DNA of 59,621 bases, taken from positions 1-59,621 of IMG/VR virus record IMGVR_UViG_3300042197_002679; one strand, given 5' to 3'. The translations under genes were made by a program, and so were the position numbers. Within the stretch, counting starts at the first letter, position 1, and each line of letters begins with the position of its first letter. Source of the DNA: a virus. Below the pieces are notes generated by a model that saw nothing but the letters and a program-made list of their open reading frames with translations, searched no databases and had not been told where the DNA came from. This document shows positions 28,305 to 36,540 of this stretch, piece after piece.

Positions 28305-29750
28305 ATGTTAAATCCATTTTTTCTTCAAGGATCTGCTGGAGAACAAGGTCTCGTACAAGATTTGATAAATGAACAGTTAAGAATGTATGGTGTTGAAGTT
28401 TATTATCTACCCAGAAAATATGTAACAGAAAAAACAATCATAAAAGAAGTAATTCAATCAGAATTTGTCGATGCGTACCCAATAGAGGCATATATTGAAA
28501 ATTATGAAGGTTATGCTGATAATACAACACTCTTGTCTAAATTTGGAATACAATCCACACAAGAAATAAATTTAGTTATTTCTAAAGAAAGATTTGAAGA
28601 GTATATAAGTCCATTAATTAAGAATAAACCAAACATTAAACTATCAACAAGACCCAAAGAAGGTGATTTGATTTATTTTCCTTTGGGAGATAGACTATTT
28701 GAAATTAAGTTTGTGGAGCATGAAAAACCTTTTTATCAACTTCAAAAAAATTATATTTACTTATTAAAATGTGAACTCTTTAGATATGAAGATGAAATTT
28801 TTGATACTAGTATTGATGAGATAGATGATATTTTGACTGGGGGAGAATCTGATGGATTGTCGGATGATAATATTAATGTTATTTTGGGGCAGACTCAAAC
28901 TTTAACTTTAGTTGGAACTGGAATAACAGCTACCGCAGTTTCCAGTATAATTTCATCTGGCGGGATAAGATTTATTACAGTTACGAATAGAGGTGGTGGA
29001 TATATAACCACACCAACTGTGGGAATATCATCATCTCCTATTGGTGGAAAAACTGGAATTGCAACTGCAATTATGATTGGTGGTATAGTTGCTTGTACAG
29101 ACAATGTAAACCCTAAAGCTCAGTCAGTTCAGAGTGTTGAAATTACAAATCCTGGATCTGGATATACTGTTGCTCCTGGAATTAGATTTATTGGTGGCGG
29201 TGGCGCAGGTGCAGCTGCAACAGCTACAATTGGTGACGGAGTAATTGGAATAATAACAGTTACAAATGGCGGATCTGGATATTCCACTTCGCCAACAATT
29301 TCATTTACAAATCAAATCTTTAAAGTAGGAGTTTCAACAGCAGCTGCTACGGCTACAGCAGTAGTTAGCGCGGCTGGAACTATCGCTGCAATTAGAATTA
29401 CAAATGCTGGTTTAGGATATAGTGTTGCCCCTACTATTGTAATTTCAAATCCATCACTTGCTTCTACTGGAAATTTTGTTTTTAATGAAGTTGTTGTTGG
29501 GTCTTCTAGCAGTACGACTGCAAAAGTTAGAACTTGGAACTCGATTACAAATATTTTAGAAGTTTCGAATGTTTCTGGATCTTTTATAATTGGCGAAAAT
29601 ATAATCGGATCAACATCCGGAGCTTCACATCAACTAAGACTAATTGATTTAAATGTAAACAATGATGGGTTTTCTGATAATTCAGAAATTGAATCCGAAG
29701 CAGACTTGTTAATTGATTTTAGTGAAAGTAATCCATTTGGAGTTCCATAA
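28305..29750 (+). CDS. gp14: Neck protein gp14 with repeat insertion
   Basis: The first 190 residues match T4 gp14 (256 aa): NPFFLQGSAGEQGLVQDLIN, the YLPRKYV motif, and the RPKEGDLIYFPLGDRLFEIK core. Residues about 195-440 are extra: four GxGY repeats (for example TVTNRGGGYITTPTVGIS, EITNPGSGYTVAPGIRFI, TVTNGGSGYSTSPTISFT, RITNAGLGYSVAPTIVIS) and a further beta-rich segment. The acidic tail, with FSESNPFGVP at the very end, resembles a normal gp14 C-terminus. The protein is 481 aa, nearly twice the T4 length. The same repeats occur in the giant tail proteins upstream. gp14 acts at the head-tail joint, so the insertion may form whisker- or collar-like projections; that is inference. Confidence 0.9.
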   Translation: MLNPFFLQGSAGEQGLVQDLINEQLRMYGVEVYYLPRKYVTEKTIIKEVIQSEFVDAYPIEAYIENYEGYADNTTLLSKFGIQSTQEINLVISKERFEEYISPLIKNKPNIKLSTRPKEGDLIYFPLGDRLFEIKFVEHEKPFYQLQKNYIYLLKCELFRYEDEIFDTSIDEIDDILTGGESDGLSDDNINVILGQTQTLTLVGTGITATAVSSIISSGGIRFITVTNRGGGYITTPTVGISSSPIGGKTGIATAIMIGGIVACTDNVNPKAQSVQSVEITNPGSGYTVAPGIRFIGGGGAGAAATATIGDGVIGIITVTNGGSGYSTSPTISFTNQIFKVGVSTAAATATAVVSAAGTIAAIRITNAGLGYSVAPTIVISNPSLASTGNFVFNEVVVGSSSSTTAKVRTWNSITNILEVSNVSGSFIIGENIIGSTSGASHQLRLIDLNVNNDGFSDNSEIESEADLLIDFSESNPFGVP

Positions 29751-29753
29751 ATA
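29746..29753 (+). promoter_or_regulatory. Late promoter box CATAAATA (gp15)
   Basis: It contains the gp14 TAA stop (29748-29750) and lies about 42 bases before the gp15 ATG. Confidence 0.6.
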
Positions 29754-29795
29754 ATACTTATTGTTGTTAAATAATACCATAATAGGAATATAAAA

Positions 29796-30797
29796 ATGTT
29801 TGAATATTTTTATAACGAAATTTTAAGAAGAACCGTTGTATCTTTCGGCACCCTTTTTAATAATATTTCAATTAAACATACAAATTCCTCTGATGATGTT
29901 GTTAGTGTAATTAAAGTTCCATTATCATATGGTCCAACACAAAAATTTCTTGCGCGATTAAATCAATCTGCAGATTTAAACAAATCTACGGCAATTACTT
30001 TACCAAGAATGTCGTTTGAATTTACCGGATTAACTTATGATTCCTCAAGAAAAGTTACAACAACACAAACATTTGTTGCAAAAGATCCAGATACTGGAAC
30101 TGAAACTAAAAAAATGTATATGCCAGTTCCGTATAACATGCAATTTGAACTTTCTATTATGTCAAAGTTAAATGATGATGCACTTCAAATCATAGAACAA
30201 ATTTTACCTTATTTTCAACCAGCATATAATTTAACAATAAATTTAGTTGAAGAAATTCAAGAAAAAAGAGATGTTCCTATAGTTTTAGAAAATGTAACAA
30301 TGCAGGACGATTATGAAGGAGATTTTTCGACAAGGAGAGTTCTCCTTTACACTTTAAGATTTACGGCAAAAACATATCTATTTGGACCAGTTTCAAGTGC
30401 AACAAAAGATATTATTAAATCTGCAAAAATTAGTTATCTTACTGGCACAGACATTGCAAATACAACTAGGGAAGTTGTATTTACATCGACACCAAGAGCC
30501 ATAAAAAATTACACTGGAACAATTTTAACAACTTTATCGAAAGATATTTCTGCAACAGATATATTAATAACGGTTGAAGATGCAAGTGGAATTTCTATAA
30601 AAACATATTTAGAAATTGAAGGTGAAGAAATATATGTAAAATCTAAAAATGGAAACGTCCTAACTGTTGACAGGGGTAAAGATAATACTACAATTACATC
30701 TCACTTAAGAGGTGAAGAAGTTAAATCAATTTCCTCCGCAGATAATGAATTAATTGAAGAAGGTGATGACTTTGGATTTAATGGATCTATAGAATGA
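29796..30797 (+). CDS. gp15: Tail sheath stabiliser / tail completion protein gp15
   Basis: Homolog of T4 gp15 (272 aa; here 333), the hexamer that caps the tail and binds the neck. The opening MFEYFYNEILRRT and the central QIIEQILPYFQPAYNLTINL match T4 (MFGYFYN..., VEQILPYFQPHFN...), followed by a DIVL-like strand and ALxxT-type beta region. Residues about 238-313 are an addition: an RG-type module reading GEEIYVKSKNGNVLTVDRG and then HLRGEEV. This module is also found in the giant gp7-like and DUF4815-type proteins. The C-terminal ATGs overlap gp16 by four bases. Confidence 0.92.
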   Translation: MFEYFYNEILRRTVVSFGTLFNNISIKHTNSSDDVVSVIKVPLSYGPTQKFLARLNQSADLNKSTAITLPRMSFEFTGLTYDSSRKVTTTQTFVAKDPDTGTETKKMYMPVPYNMQFELSIMSKLNDDALQIIEQILPYFQPAYNLTINLVEEIQEKRDVPIVLENVTMQDDYEGDFSTRRVLLYTLRFTAKTYLFGPVSSATKDIIKSAKISYLTGTDIANTTREVVFTSTPRAIKNYTGTILTTLSKDISATDILITVEDASGISIKTYLEIEGEEIYVKSKNGNVLTVDRGKDNTTITSHLRGEEVKSISSADNELIEEGDDFGFNGSIE

Positions 30798-31237
30798 AGA
30801 TGACTAAAAAATTTGATGGATTAAATGAAACGTTTAATATTGATGGAGAAATAGTTCCTATTGAACCTATTGAAAAAGAAACTTCAATACAAAAAATTGA
30901 ATCAATTGGATCAACCGTCGAAGATATAAAAAAAGACTATGAATACACCAGAGGAAATTTGTATAGTCTCATAGAGAAAGGACAAGAAGCAATTAATGGT
31001 ATTCTTGATCTGGCACAAGAAAGCGAAATGCCTAGAGCATATGAAGTTGCAGGTCAATTAATCAAAAATGTTGGAGATATCACAGACAAGTTAATGGATT
31101 TGCAAAAAAAGTTAAAGGAAGTAGAAGAAGAAAAACAAATAAAAGGACCTACAAATGTTACTAATGCTCTTTTTGTTGGATCAACCGCAGACTTAGCAAA
31201 ATTTTTAAAACAGCAAACACAAAATGAAAACGTTTAA
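30794..31237 (+). CDS. gp16: Terminase small subunit gp16
   Basis: Homolog of T4 gp16 (164 aa; here 147), the ring protein that regulates the packaging motor. The order is an acidic N-terminal arm, a central pair of long helices (DYEYTRGNLYSLIEKGQEAI ... MPRAYEVAGQLIKNVGDITD), a Lys/Glu-rich coiled coil, and a C-terminal VGSTADLAKFLK segment. The latter matches the MGSPTELMDEI stretch of T4. Two ATGs (30794, 30800) are possible; the first overlaps gp15. In T4 gene 17 follows at once, whereas here four other genes intervene. Confidence 0.88.
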   Translation: MKMTKKFDGLNETFNIDGEIVPIEPIEKETSIQKIESIGSTVEDIKKDYEYTRGNLYSLIEKGQEAINGILDLAQESEMPRAYEVAGQLIKNVGDITDKLMDLQKKLKEVEEEKQIKGPTNVTNALFVGSTADLAKFLKQQTQNENV

Positions 31238-31379
31238 GCAATTTCAAGAAAATTGGAGCGATAAATATAAAAAGAGTATTGATTGCTCCAATCCAAAAGG
31301 ATTTTCTCAACGTGCTCATTGTGCGGGAAGAATAAAAAGAGCAAAAAGTGAAAAAACAAAATCCAAATCAATTGAATGA
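31224..31379 (+). CDS. Small basic Cys/His protein, 51 aa, possible capsid-targeted
   Basis: The ATG at 31224 lies within the end of gp16 and the frame ends with TGA at 31377-31379, overlapping the next gene start. The product begins MKTFKQFQENW, similar to a T4 capsid targeting sequence but without the ideal IxE/LxE cleavage site. It then has CSNPKGFSQRAHCAGRIKRA, a Cys/His motif that I recall on many marine phage proteins, and a Lys/Ser tail. It is strongly basic and may bind DNA. Function is unknown. The short GATAAATA inside it (31260-31267) is probably accidental. Confidence 0.65.
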   Translation: MKTFKQFQENWSDKYKKSIDCSNPKGFSQRAHCAGRIKRAKSEKTKSKSIE

Positions 31380-32968
31380 ATAGATCAAAGTTTTCACACG
31401 TAACAAGGCATCTAAAAGGAAAACAACATCAGTTAGATCCTAATTTAGATTTAAAACAATTAGTTCATCACGCAACAGTTCAATATGTTGATCGTGATGC
31501 AGATGGTGACGTTGACGTGTATGATAACCCCAAAAAGAAAACACCCGATGAAAATCCAAAAGATATTAATGTTGGATATGGATCTAAAAAATTGATCAGA
31601 AAACAAAAGGGTGAAGTAAAACATACTAAAGTGGGCATGGCTTTTGAAGATCTTCGCAAATGGTTTGGTAAAGGTGATGAAGGTGGTGTTGGCGGCGGCG
31701 GGTGGGATAGGTATAACACACAAGGAGAACGTATTGGCAAGTGTGCTCGTGAACCGGGAGAAGCAAAACCAAAATGTTTATCAAAAGAAAAAGCAGCAAA
31801 AATGACTAAAGATCAAATTTCTGCTGCGGTAAAGAGAAAGCGTAAAGAGGATCCAGTGGCAGATCGTCCAGGAAAAGGAGGTAAACCAATTATGTCTTCT
31901 AACAAAATTAATGAAAATATTTTGGAAGAAAAAAGATATTGTATGAAATGTAAAAAAAGAGAATCCCGTAATGAATGCTCATATGGACCAGAAATGTGGG
32001 ACAAAATGACAGTGAAAGGATTTATGGAAAGCATGAAACCTGAACCAGACCACGAACATTCAATGATACGTTCAGAACTTGAAACAATTAGGGCAGCAGT
32101 TAATAGATTGAAAAAGAAAATGAAAGGCGAAGGTAATGTAGAAGCATGGGTGCAATCAAAAATTACAAAAGCTGCTGACTATATCGATTCTGCTGCAGAC
32201 TATGTTGAGAGTGGAGAGCATAATGTCCACAATTCAATGGATGAAGAAAAAGGTCCTTGTTGGGTCGGATACAAGCAAGTTGGCATGAAAAAGAAAAATG
32301 GTAAAATGGTTCCCAATTGTGTTCCAGAAAATACTGAATATATTATGGAAAAGAATGCTCCAACAAATCCAAAATTATGGGCAAAGTGGAAAGCAAAAGC
32401 AAAGGCAAAATTTGACGTTTATCCATCCGCATATGCTAATGGGTGGGCAGCAAAAGGATATAAATCTGATGGCGGTGAATGGAAATCTGTAAATGAAAAT
32501 CTTAAAGAAGCAGTTCGTATTTCATCTAAAACGGGAAATATTATTTTAGTAACTTTATCTTGGAGAGGAAGATACTACATGATAAAAATGTTTTTCCCCC
32601 AGATTTCCAAACCAAATCGTCAAGAAGTACAAGATCAAATTTCTAAAGTTTATCCTGGTTCCAGAGTTCAATCATATCATATTTCAGACATCAAACCAGG
32701 TGAACAGTTTTTACAAACTGAAAGTGCTGCATGGACTCGTGAGGAAGGGAAAAACAAAGAAGGTGGTTTGAATGAAAAAGGTCGTAAGTCCTACGAAAGA
32801 GAAAATCCAGGAAGTGATCTTAAAGCACCTTCAAAGAAAGTTGGTAATAAGCGTCGTGCTTCATTCTGTGCCAGAATGAGTGGGATGAAAAAGAAACTAA
32901 CTTCTGCCAAAACTGCTAACGATCCTAATAGCAGAATCAATAAGTCCCTTAGAGCTTGGAACTGCTAA
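31376..32968 (+). CDS. Mosaic Lys/Cys-rich protein between terminase genes, 530 aa
   Basis: A string of small modules rather than one fold. In order: residues 20-60 with VQYVDRDADGDVDVYDN; 85-175, a Gly/Lys-rich part with GGVGGGGWDRYNTQGE and KPKCLSKEKAAKM (like the family I remember as DUF5872); about 190-215 with CMKCKKRESRNEC; about 265-290 VQSKITKAADYIDSAADYVE; about 300-320 GPCWVGYKQVGMKKKNGKM; 330-375 KFDVYPSAYANGWAAKGYK; 385-450 a beta domain ending VYPGSRVQSYHISDIKPGE; and 455-530 RRASFCARMSGMKKKLTSAK ending SLRAWNC (like DUF6321). Such modules recur singly in many marine phages and large viruses. The role is unknown; a packaging-associated or virion-carried nucleic-acid-binding protein is a guess. 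Its GC content is higher than the tail genes. Confidence 0.75.
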   Translation: MNRSKFSHVTRHLKGKQHQLDPNLDLKQLVHHATVQYVDRDADGDVDVYDNPKKKTPDENPKDINVGYGSKKLIRKQKGEVKHTKVGMAFEDLRKWFGKGDEGGVGGGGWDRYNTQGERIGKCAREPGEAKPKCLSKEKAAKMTKDQISAAVKRKRKEDPVADRPGKGGKPIMSSNKINENILEEKRYCMKCKKRESRNECSYGPEMWDKMTVKGFMESMKPEPDHEHSMIRSELETIRAAVNRLKKKMKGEGNVEAWVQSKITKAADYIDSAADYVESGEHNVHNSMDEEKGPCWVGYKQVGMKKKNGKMVPNCVPENTEYIMEKNAPTNPKLWAKWKAKAKAKFDVYPSAYANGWAAKGYKSDGGEWKSVNENLKEAVRISSKTGNIILVTLSWRGRYYMIKMFFPQISKPNRQEVQDQISKVYPGSRVQSYHISDIKPGEQFLQTESAAWTREEGKNKEGGLNEKGRKSYERENPGSDLKAPSKKVGNKRRASFCARMSGMKKKLTSAKTANDPNSRINKSLRAWNC

Positions 32969-32969
32969 A

Positions 32970-33293
32970 ATGAAATCCTTCAAACAGTTTTTATCAGAAA
33001 GTATCACCATTAACGGTGACTTCAACGGAACCTTAAATGTAGGTGGCCCATCTCAAGAACCACAACCTCAAACAGAAGAATTTTCTGCTGATATTGTGTA
33101 TATGGGAAATCTTCACAGGATTTCTATGGTGACTGAAAGTGGAGTTCCTTCAAAAATTGAACTCACCGGGTATCTTCAGAAAGAATATCCAGGTTCTATT
33201 GTTCATCATATATACGTTAAAGAGAATTCAAAAGGTTCTATCAAAGTAACAGACGACAAAAGATATCATCCAGCAAAGTTAGATTGGATTTAG
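32970..33293 (+). CDS. Candidate capsid-targeted internal protein, 107 aa
   Basis: ATG at 32970, one base after the mosaic gene. The N-terminus MKSFKQFLSES fits a T4-type capsid targeting sequence ending in the gp21 cleavage motif LxE|S (cut expected after residue 10). The mature part has a glycine-rich beta segment (TINGDFNGTLNVGG), a Pro/Gln/Glu linker, then a beta domain (SADIVYMGNLHRISMV ... YLQKEYPGSIVHHIYV). That domain resembles the PGS domain of the preceding mosaic protein. No known enzymatic motif is present. It may be packaged in the head and delivered with the genome; this rests on the N-terminal motif and location only. Confidence 0.7.
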   Translation: MKSFKQFLSESITINGDFNGTLNVGGPSQEPQPQTEEFSADIVYMGNLHRISMVTESGVPSKIELTGYLQKEYPGSIVHHIYVKENSKGSIKVTDDKRYHPAKLDWI

Positions 33294-33300
33294 GCGAATA

Positions 33301-34575
33301 ATGGCACAGTGGAATAAGAACACACAGGACTTTCTAAATCAAGAAAGAAGTCTTTTTGAAACTTTTAACATTGCAGATCACTGGGGAAACCAGACAGACT
33401 GGAGACCCCAGTTTTCTAATAATAATAGATTAAAAGTTTCACCGTTCCAAACAGTTTTCTTTAATACCTTCCAATATGGTAAAGAGACTGATGTTTGGGA
33501 TGAGAGGATAGTTGGAGTCGGAACTGCAACTCATAATGTTGCTGCTAGTAATGTGATTATGCAAGTTGGTGTTACCACTGGAAGTAAAGTCATTAGACAG
33601 ACCAAGAATGTGATGAGATATATTCCTGGAAGACCCGCAACACTTGCATTTGCAATTCGTTTGGAAACACCGCAGGTAGGTATTCGTAGAAGATTTGGAT
33701 TGTTTGATGAATATAATGGTGCTTATTTTGAGGATGATGGAGGAACATATTCTTATGTCATTCGCACATCTACATCTGGTATTACTACAGAAGTAAGAGT
33801 TAGTAGAGATGATTGGAATGGTGAAAAGTTTGATGGTAATGGTTGGACTGGTGTAATCGCAGACCCAACAAAACAACAGATGATTTCTATTTCATATGAA
33901 TGGTATGGTGCAGGGACTGTAGAATTTAATTGGTTGATGAAAGGTGAAACGATTAGAAGTCACAAATTTGATAATTCAAATAGTCTAGATAAAGTTTGGT
34001 GTTCTACACCATTTCTTCCCATTCGTGTAGAGATTGAAAATGTAACTGGTGTTGCAGGAACTCATTACATCTATCAGGGTTCTAATTCTCTTATTCAGGA
34101 AGGAGAACCAGAAAAACTTGGAACTCTTGTAAGTATCGCAAATCCCATTACGGGGACAACGATGACATCTGCAAACACATTTTATCCTATTGTAAGTATT
34201 CGTTTAAAATCTGATGATTTATCTGCAGTGATGCTTTTGAGATCTCTACAGGCAGCAACGAATGATAATACAAATATATATTGGAAACTTATTCAGAATG
34301 CAACAAATACAGGCGGAACTTGGGTAGATCATCCAGATCCAAACTCTTTTATGCAATATAATATTACTGAAACTGCAACGACTGGTGGAACTACTTTGTT
34401 AAATGGATTTGTTGTTGGTGGTGGTTCAGCATTGATTAATGTTGATGATAGGGCAGATTTACAACTTGGAAGATCTGGTATTGGAACAATCAGTGATACT
34501 TACACTCTTGCTTGTGCATCTCCGAATACCAACAAAGCAGCACTTGCAGTATTAAACTGGATTGAACAAAGGTAA
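33301..34575 (+). CDS. Virion structural protein between gp16 and gp17, 424 aa
   Basis: The N-terminal NKNTQDFLNQERSLFETFNI and DWRPQFSNNNRLKVSPFQTV lead into a long beta-rich protein with Trp/Tyr-rich strands (RPATLAFAIRLETP, FGLFDEYNGAYFEDDG, MISISYEWYGAGTVEFNWLM), compatible with a lectin-like jelly roll. I recall similar proteins found in virions of T4-like cyanophages and other marine phages, with no assigned function. Cys residues are few. The last residues, AALAVLNWIEQR, are compact, not a fibre tip. It is preceded by a seven-base gap and followed by gp17 after six bases, so it is transcribed with the packaging genes. Capsid fibre or decoration is possible but unproven. Confidence 0.75.
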   Translation: MAQWNKNTQDFLNQERSLFETFNIADHWGNQTDWRPQFSNNNRLKVSPFQTVFFNTFQYGKETDVWDERIVGVGTATHNVAASNVIMQVGVTTGSKVIRQTKNVMRYIPGRPATLAFAIRLETPQVGIRRRFGLFDEYNGAYFEDDGGTYSYVIRTSTSGITTEVRVSRDDWNGEKFDGNGWTGVIADPTKQQMISISYEWYGAGTVEFNWLMKGETIRSHKFDNSNSLDKVWCSTPFLPIRVEIENVTGVAGTHYIYQGSNSLIQEGEPEKLGTLVSIANPITGTTMTSANTFYPIVSIRLKSDDLSAVMLLRSLQAATNDNTNIYWKLIQNATNTGGTWVDHPDPNSFMQYNITETATTGGTTLLNGFVVGGGSALINVDDRADLQLGRSGIGTISDTYTLACASPNTNKAALAVLNWIEQR

Positions 34576-34581
34576 TTTTTT

Positions 34582-36225
34582 ATGAGTGACGTATATCTTG
34601 GTAATCCATTATTAAAAAAAGCAAATACCCCAATTGAGTTTACTCAAGAACAAATTATCGAATTTGTAAAATGCAAAGATGATCCGGTTTATTTTGCAAA
34701 AAATTATGTAAAGATCGTAACCCTTGATAAAGGATTACAACCATTTGCGATGTATCCTTTTCAAGAAAAATTGGTGAATAATTTTCACCAACATAGATTT
34801 AATATTTGTAAGATGCCACGACAGACTGGTAAATCGACTACTGTTGTGTCGTTCCTGCTTCATTATGCAGTCTTTAATGATAATGTTAACATAGGCATTC
34901 TCGCAAACAAAGCAGCAACAGCAAGAGAACTTTTAGATAGGTTGCAAACTGCATATGAAAATCTACCAAAATGGATGCAACAAGGAATCATCGCATGGAA
35001 TAAAGGATCTTTGGAACTGGAAAATGGAAGCAAAATCTTGGCTGCTTCTACTTCTGCTTCTGCGGTTCGTGGTATGTCATTCAACATCTTGTTTTTGGAC
35101 GAATTTGCGTTCGTTCCAAATCACATCGCAGATTCATTCTTTGCATCAGTTTATCCTACAATTACTTCAGGTAAAAGCACAAAAGTGATTATTGTTTCCA
35201 CTCCACATGGCATGAATCACTTCTACCGAATGTGGCATGATGCTGAGAAAGGTAAAAATGAATATATTTTCACTGACGTTCATTGGAGTGAAGTTCCTGG
35301 AAGAGATGAAGCATGGAAAGCGCAAACTATTGCAAACACTTCTGAACAACAATTTAAAGTTGAGTTTGAATGTGAGTTTTTAGGGTCTGTTGACACATTA
35401 ATTGCACCATCTAAATTAAGAAATTTAGTATATGATCATCCCAAAACACGTAGTGCGGGATTGGATGTTTATGAAGATCCAATAGAGGATCATGACTATC
35501 TCATCACTGTAGACGTTGCTAGAGGTGTTGGAAATGATTATTCAGCATTTGTTGTAGTAGATATCACTCAGTTCCCACATAAAGTGGTGGCAAAGTATAG
35601 AAATAATGAAATTAAACCTATGCTTTTTCCAAGCATTATTGAAGAAATTGGAAAAAGTTACAATGAGGCATACATTTTATGCGAAGTTAATGATGTTGGA
35701 GATCAAGTAGCAAGTATTCTTCAATACGATTTAGAATATAAAAATTTACTAATGTGTTCTATGCGAGGTAGAGCAGGACAAATAGTTGGGCAGGGATTTT
35801 CTGGAAAGAAAACTCAACTTGGAGTTAAGATGTCTAAGACTGTCAAAAAAGTAGGATGTCTTAATCTTAAGACAATGATTGAAGAAGATAAGTTATATTT
35901 GAACGATTACGAAATTATATCCGAACTTACAACATTTATTCAAAAGCACAATTCATTTGAGGCAGAAGAGGGATGCAACGATGACCTCGCAATGTGTCTT
36001 GTAATCTATGCTTGGTTGGTCGCACAAGACTACTTTAAAGAACTTACTGACCAAGATGTAAGAAAAAGATTATATGAGGAACAAAAAAATCAGATAGAGC
36101 AAGATATGGCACCATTTGGATTTGTTTCGGATGGATTAGATGAAAGTAGTTTTGTTGATGAGGATGGTGATAGGTGGTTTTTAGATGAATATGGAGATCG
36201 TTCTTATATGTGGGAATACATGTAA
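34582..36225 (+). CDS. gp17: Terminase large subunit gp17
   Basis: Homolog of T4 gp17 (610 aa; here 547), the ATPase/nuclease that pumps DNA into the prohead. The ATPase half shows Walker A MPRQTGKST near residues 79-87 and Walker B ILFLDEFAF near 168-176, with a coupling-motif-like STPHGMNHF at about 207. The nuclease half shows the first catalytic Asp in LITVDVARG (about 308-316) and a conserved CEVNDVGDQ, then EGCNDDLAMCLVIYAW with the C-terminal Asp pair. The acidic C-terminus is shorter than that of T4. A late promoter is not visible immediately upstream. The stop overlaps the next gene (TAATG). Confidence 0.95.
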   Translation: MSDVYLGNPLLKKANTPIEFTQEQIIEFVKCKDDPVYFAKNYVKIVTLDKGLQPFAMYPFQEKLVNNFHQHRFNICKMPRQTGKSTTVVSFLLHYAVFNDNVNIGILANKAATARELLDRLQTAYENLPKWMQQGIIAWNKGSLELENGSKILAASTSASAVRGMSFNILFLDEFAFVPNHIADSFFASVYPTITSGKSTKVIIVSTPHGMNHFYRMWHDAEKGKNEYIFTDVHWSEVPGRDEAWKAQTIANTSEQQFKVEFECEFLGSVDTLIAPSKLRNLVYDHPKTRSAGLDVYEDPIEDHDYLITVDVARGVGNDYSAFVVVDITQFPHKVVAKYRNNEIKPMLFPSIIEEIGKSYNEAYILCEVNDVGDQVASILQYDLEYKNLLMCSMRGRAGQIVGQGFSGKKTQLGVKMSKTVKKVGCLNLKTMIEEDKLYLNDYEIISELTTFIQKHNSFEAEEGCNDDLAMCLVIYAWLVAQDYFKELTDQDVRKRLYEEQKNQIEQDMAPFGFVSDGLDESSFVDEDGDRWFLDEYGDRSYMWEYM

Positions 36226-36458
36226 TGGATTTAGATAGACAAATTAAATTGGGACATTTATTATTTACTGATAGAAAATGTAGGATATGTGACGAAGTAA
36301 AAAATTTAGTTGATGGATTTTATAGAACTCGTAAAGATAGGGGTTTTGTTGCATCATCATATTCATATGAGTGTAAAGATTGCACAATAAAAAGGGTAGT
36401 AAATAGTAAAAAAAATAATATTCTAAAAGTTTCAGATAAAGAATATCCTGATTGGTAA
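36225..36458 (+). CDS. Small zinc-ribbon-like protein after gp17, 77 aa
   Basis: I start at the ATG at 36225, which overlaps the gp17 stop; a GTG at 36210 is less likely. The product has CRIC at about residue 20 and CKDC at about 49, two CxxC pairs, the spacing of a small zinc ribbon. FYRTRKD lies between them. This pattern is known in phage zinc-binding regions linked with HNH nucleases, but no HNH motif follows here. It may be a remnant of one or a regulator bound to DNA or RNA. A basic tail follows (VVNSKKNNILKV). Confidence 0.65.
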   Translation: MDLDRQIKLGHLLFTDRKCRICDEVKNLVDGFYRTRKDRGFVASSYSYECKDCTIKRVVNSKKNNILKVSDKEYPDW

Positions 36459-36497
36459 ATATTCGCGCTAAGTTTCCCCCACCAAAAATAACATTTT

Positions 36498-36505
36498 AAT
36501 AAATA
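36498..36505 (+). promoter_or_regulatory. Late promoter box AATAAATA (gp18)
   Basis: In a T-rich context 43 bases before the gp18 ATG. A strong Shine-Dalgarno AGGAG (36530-36534) follows at good spacing, as expected for a highly expressed virion gene. Confidence 0.75.
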
Positions 36506-36540
36506 TTTTTTAGATAAACTGAGACTTTCAGGAGAAAAAA

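Noticed and set aside
31260-31267. GATAAATA inside the 51-aa gene
   Set aside because: It is within a coding region and more than 100 bases from the next start; likely chance in AT-rich DNA.
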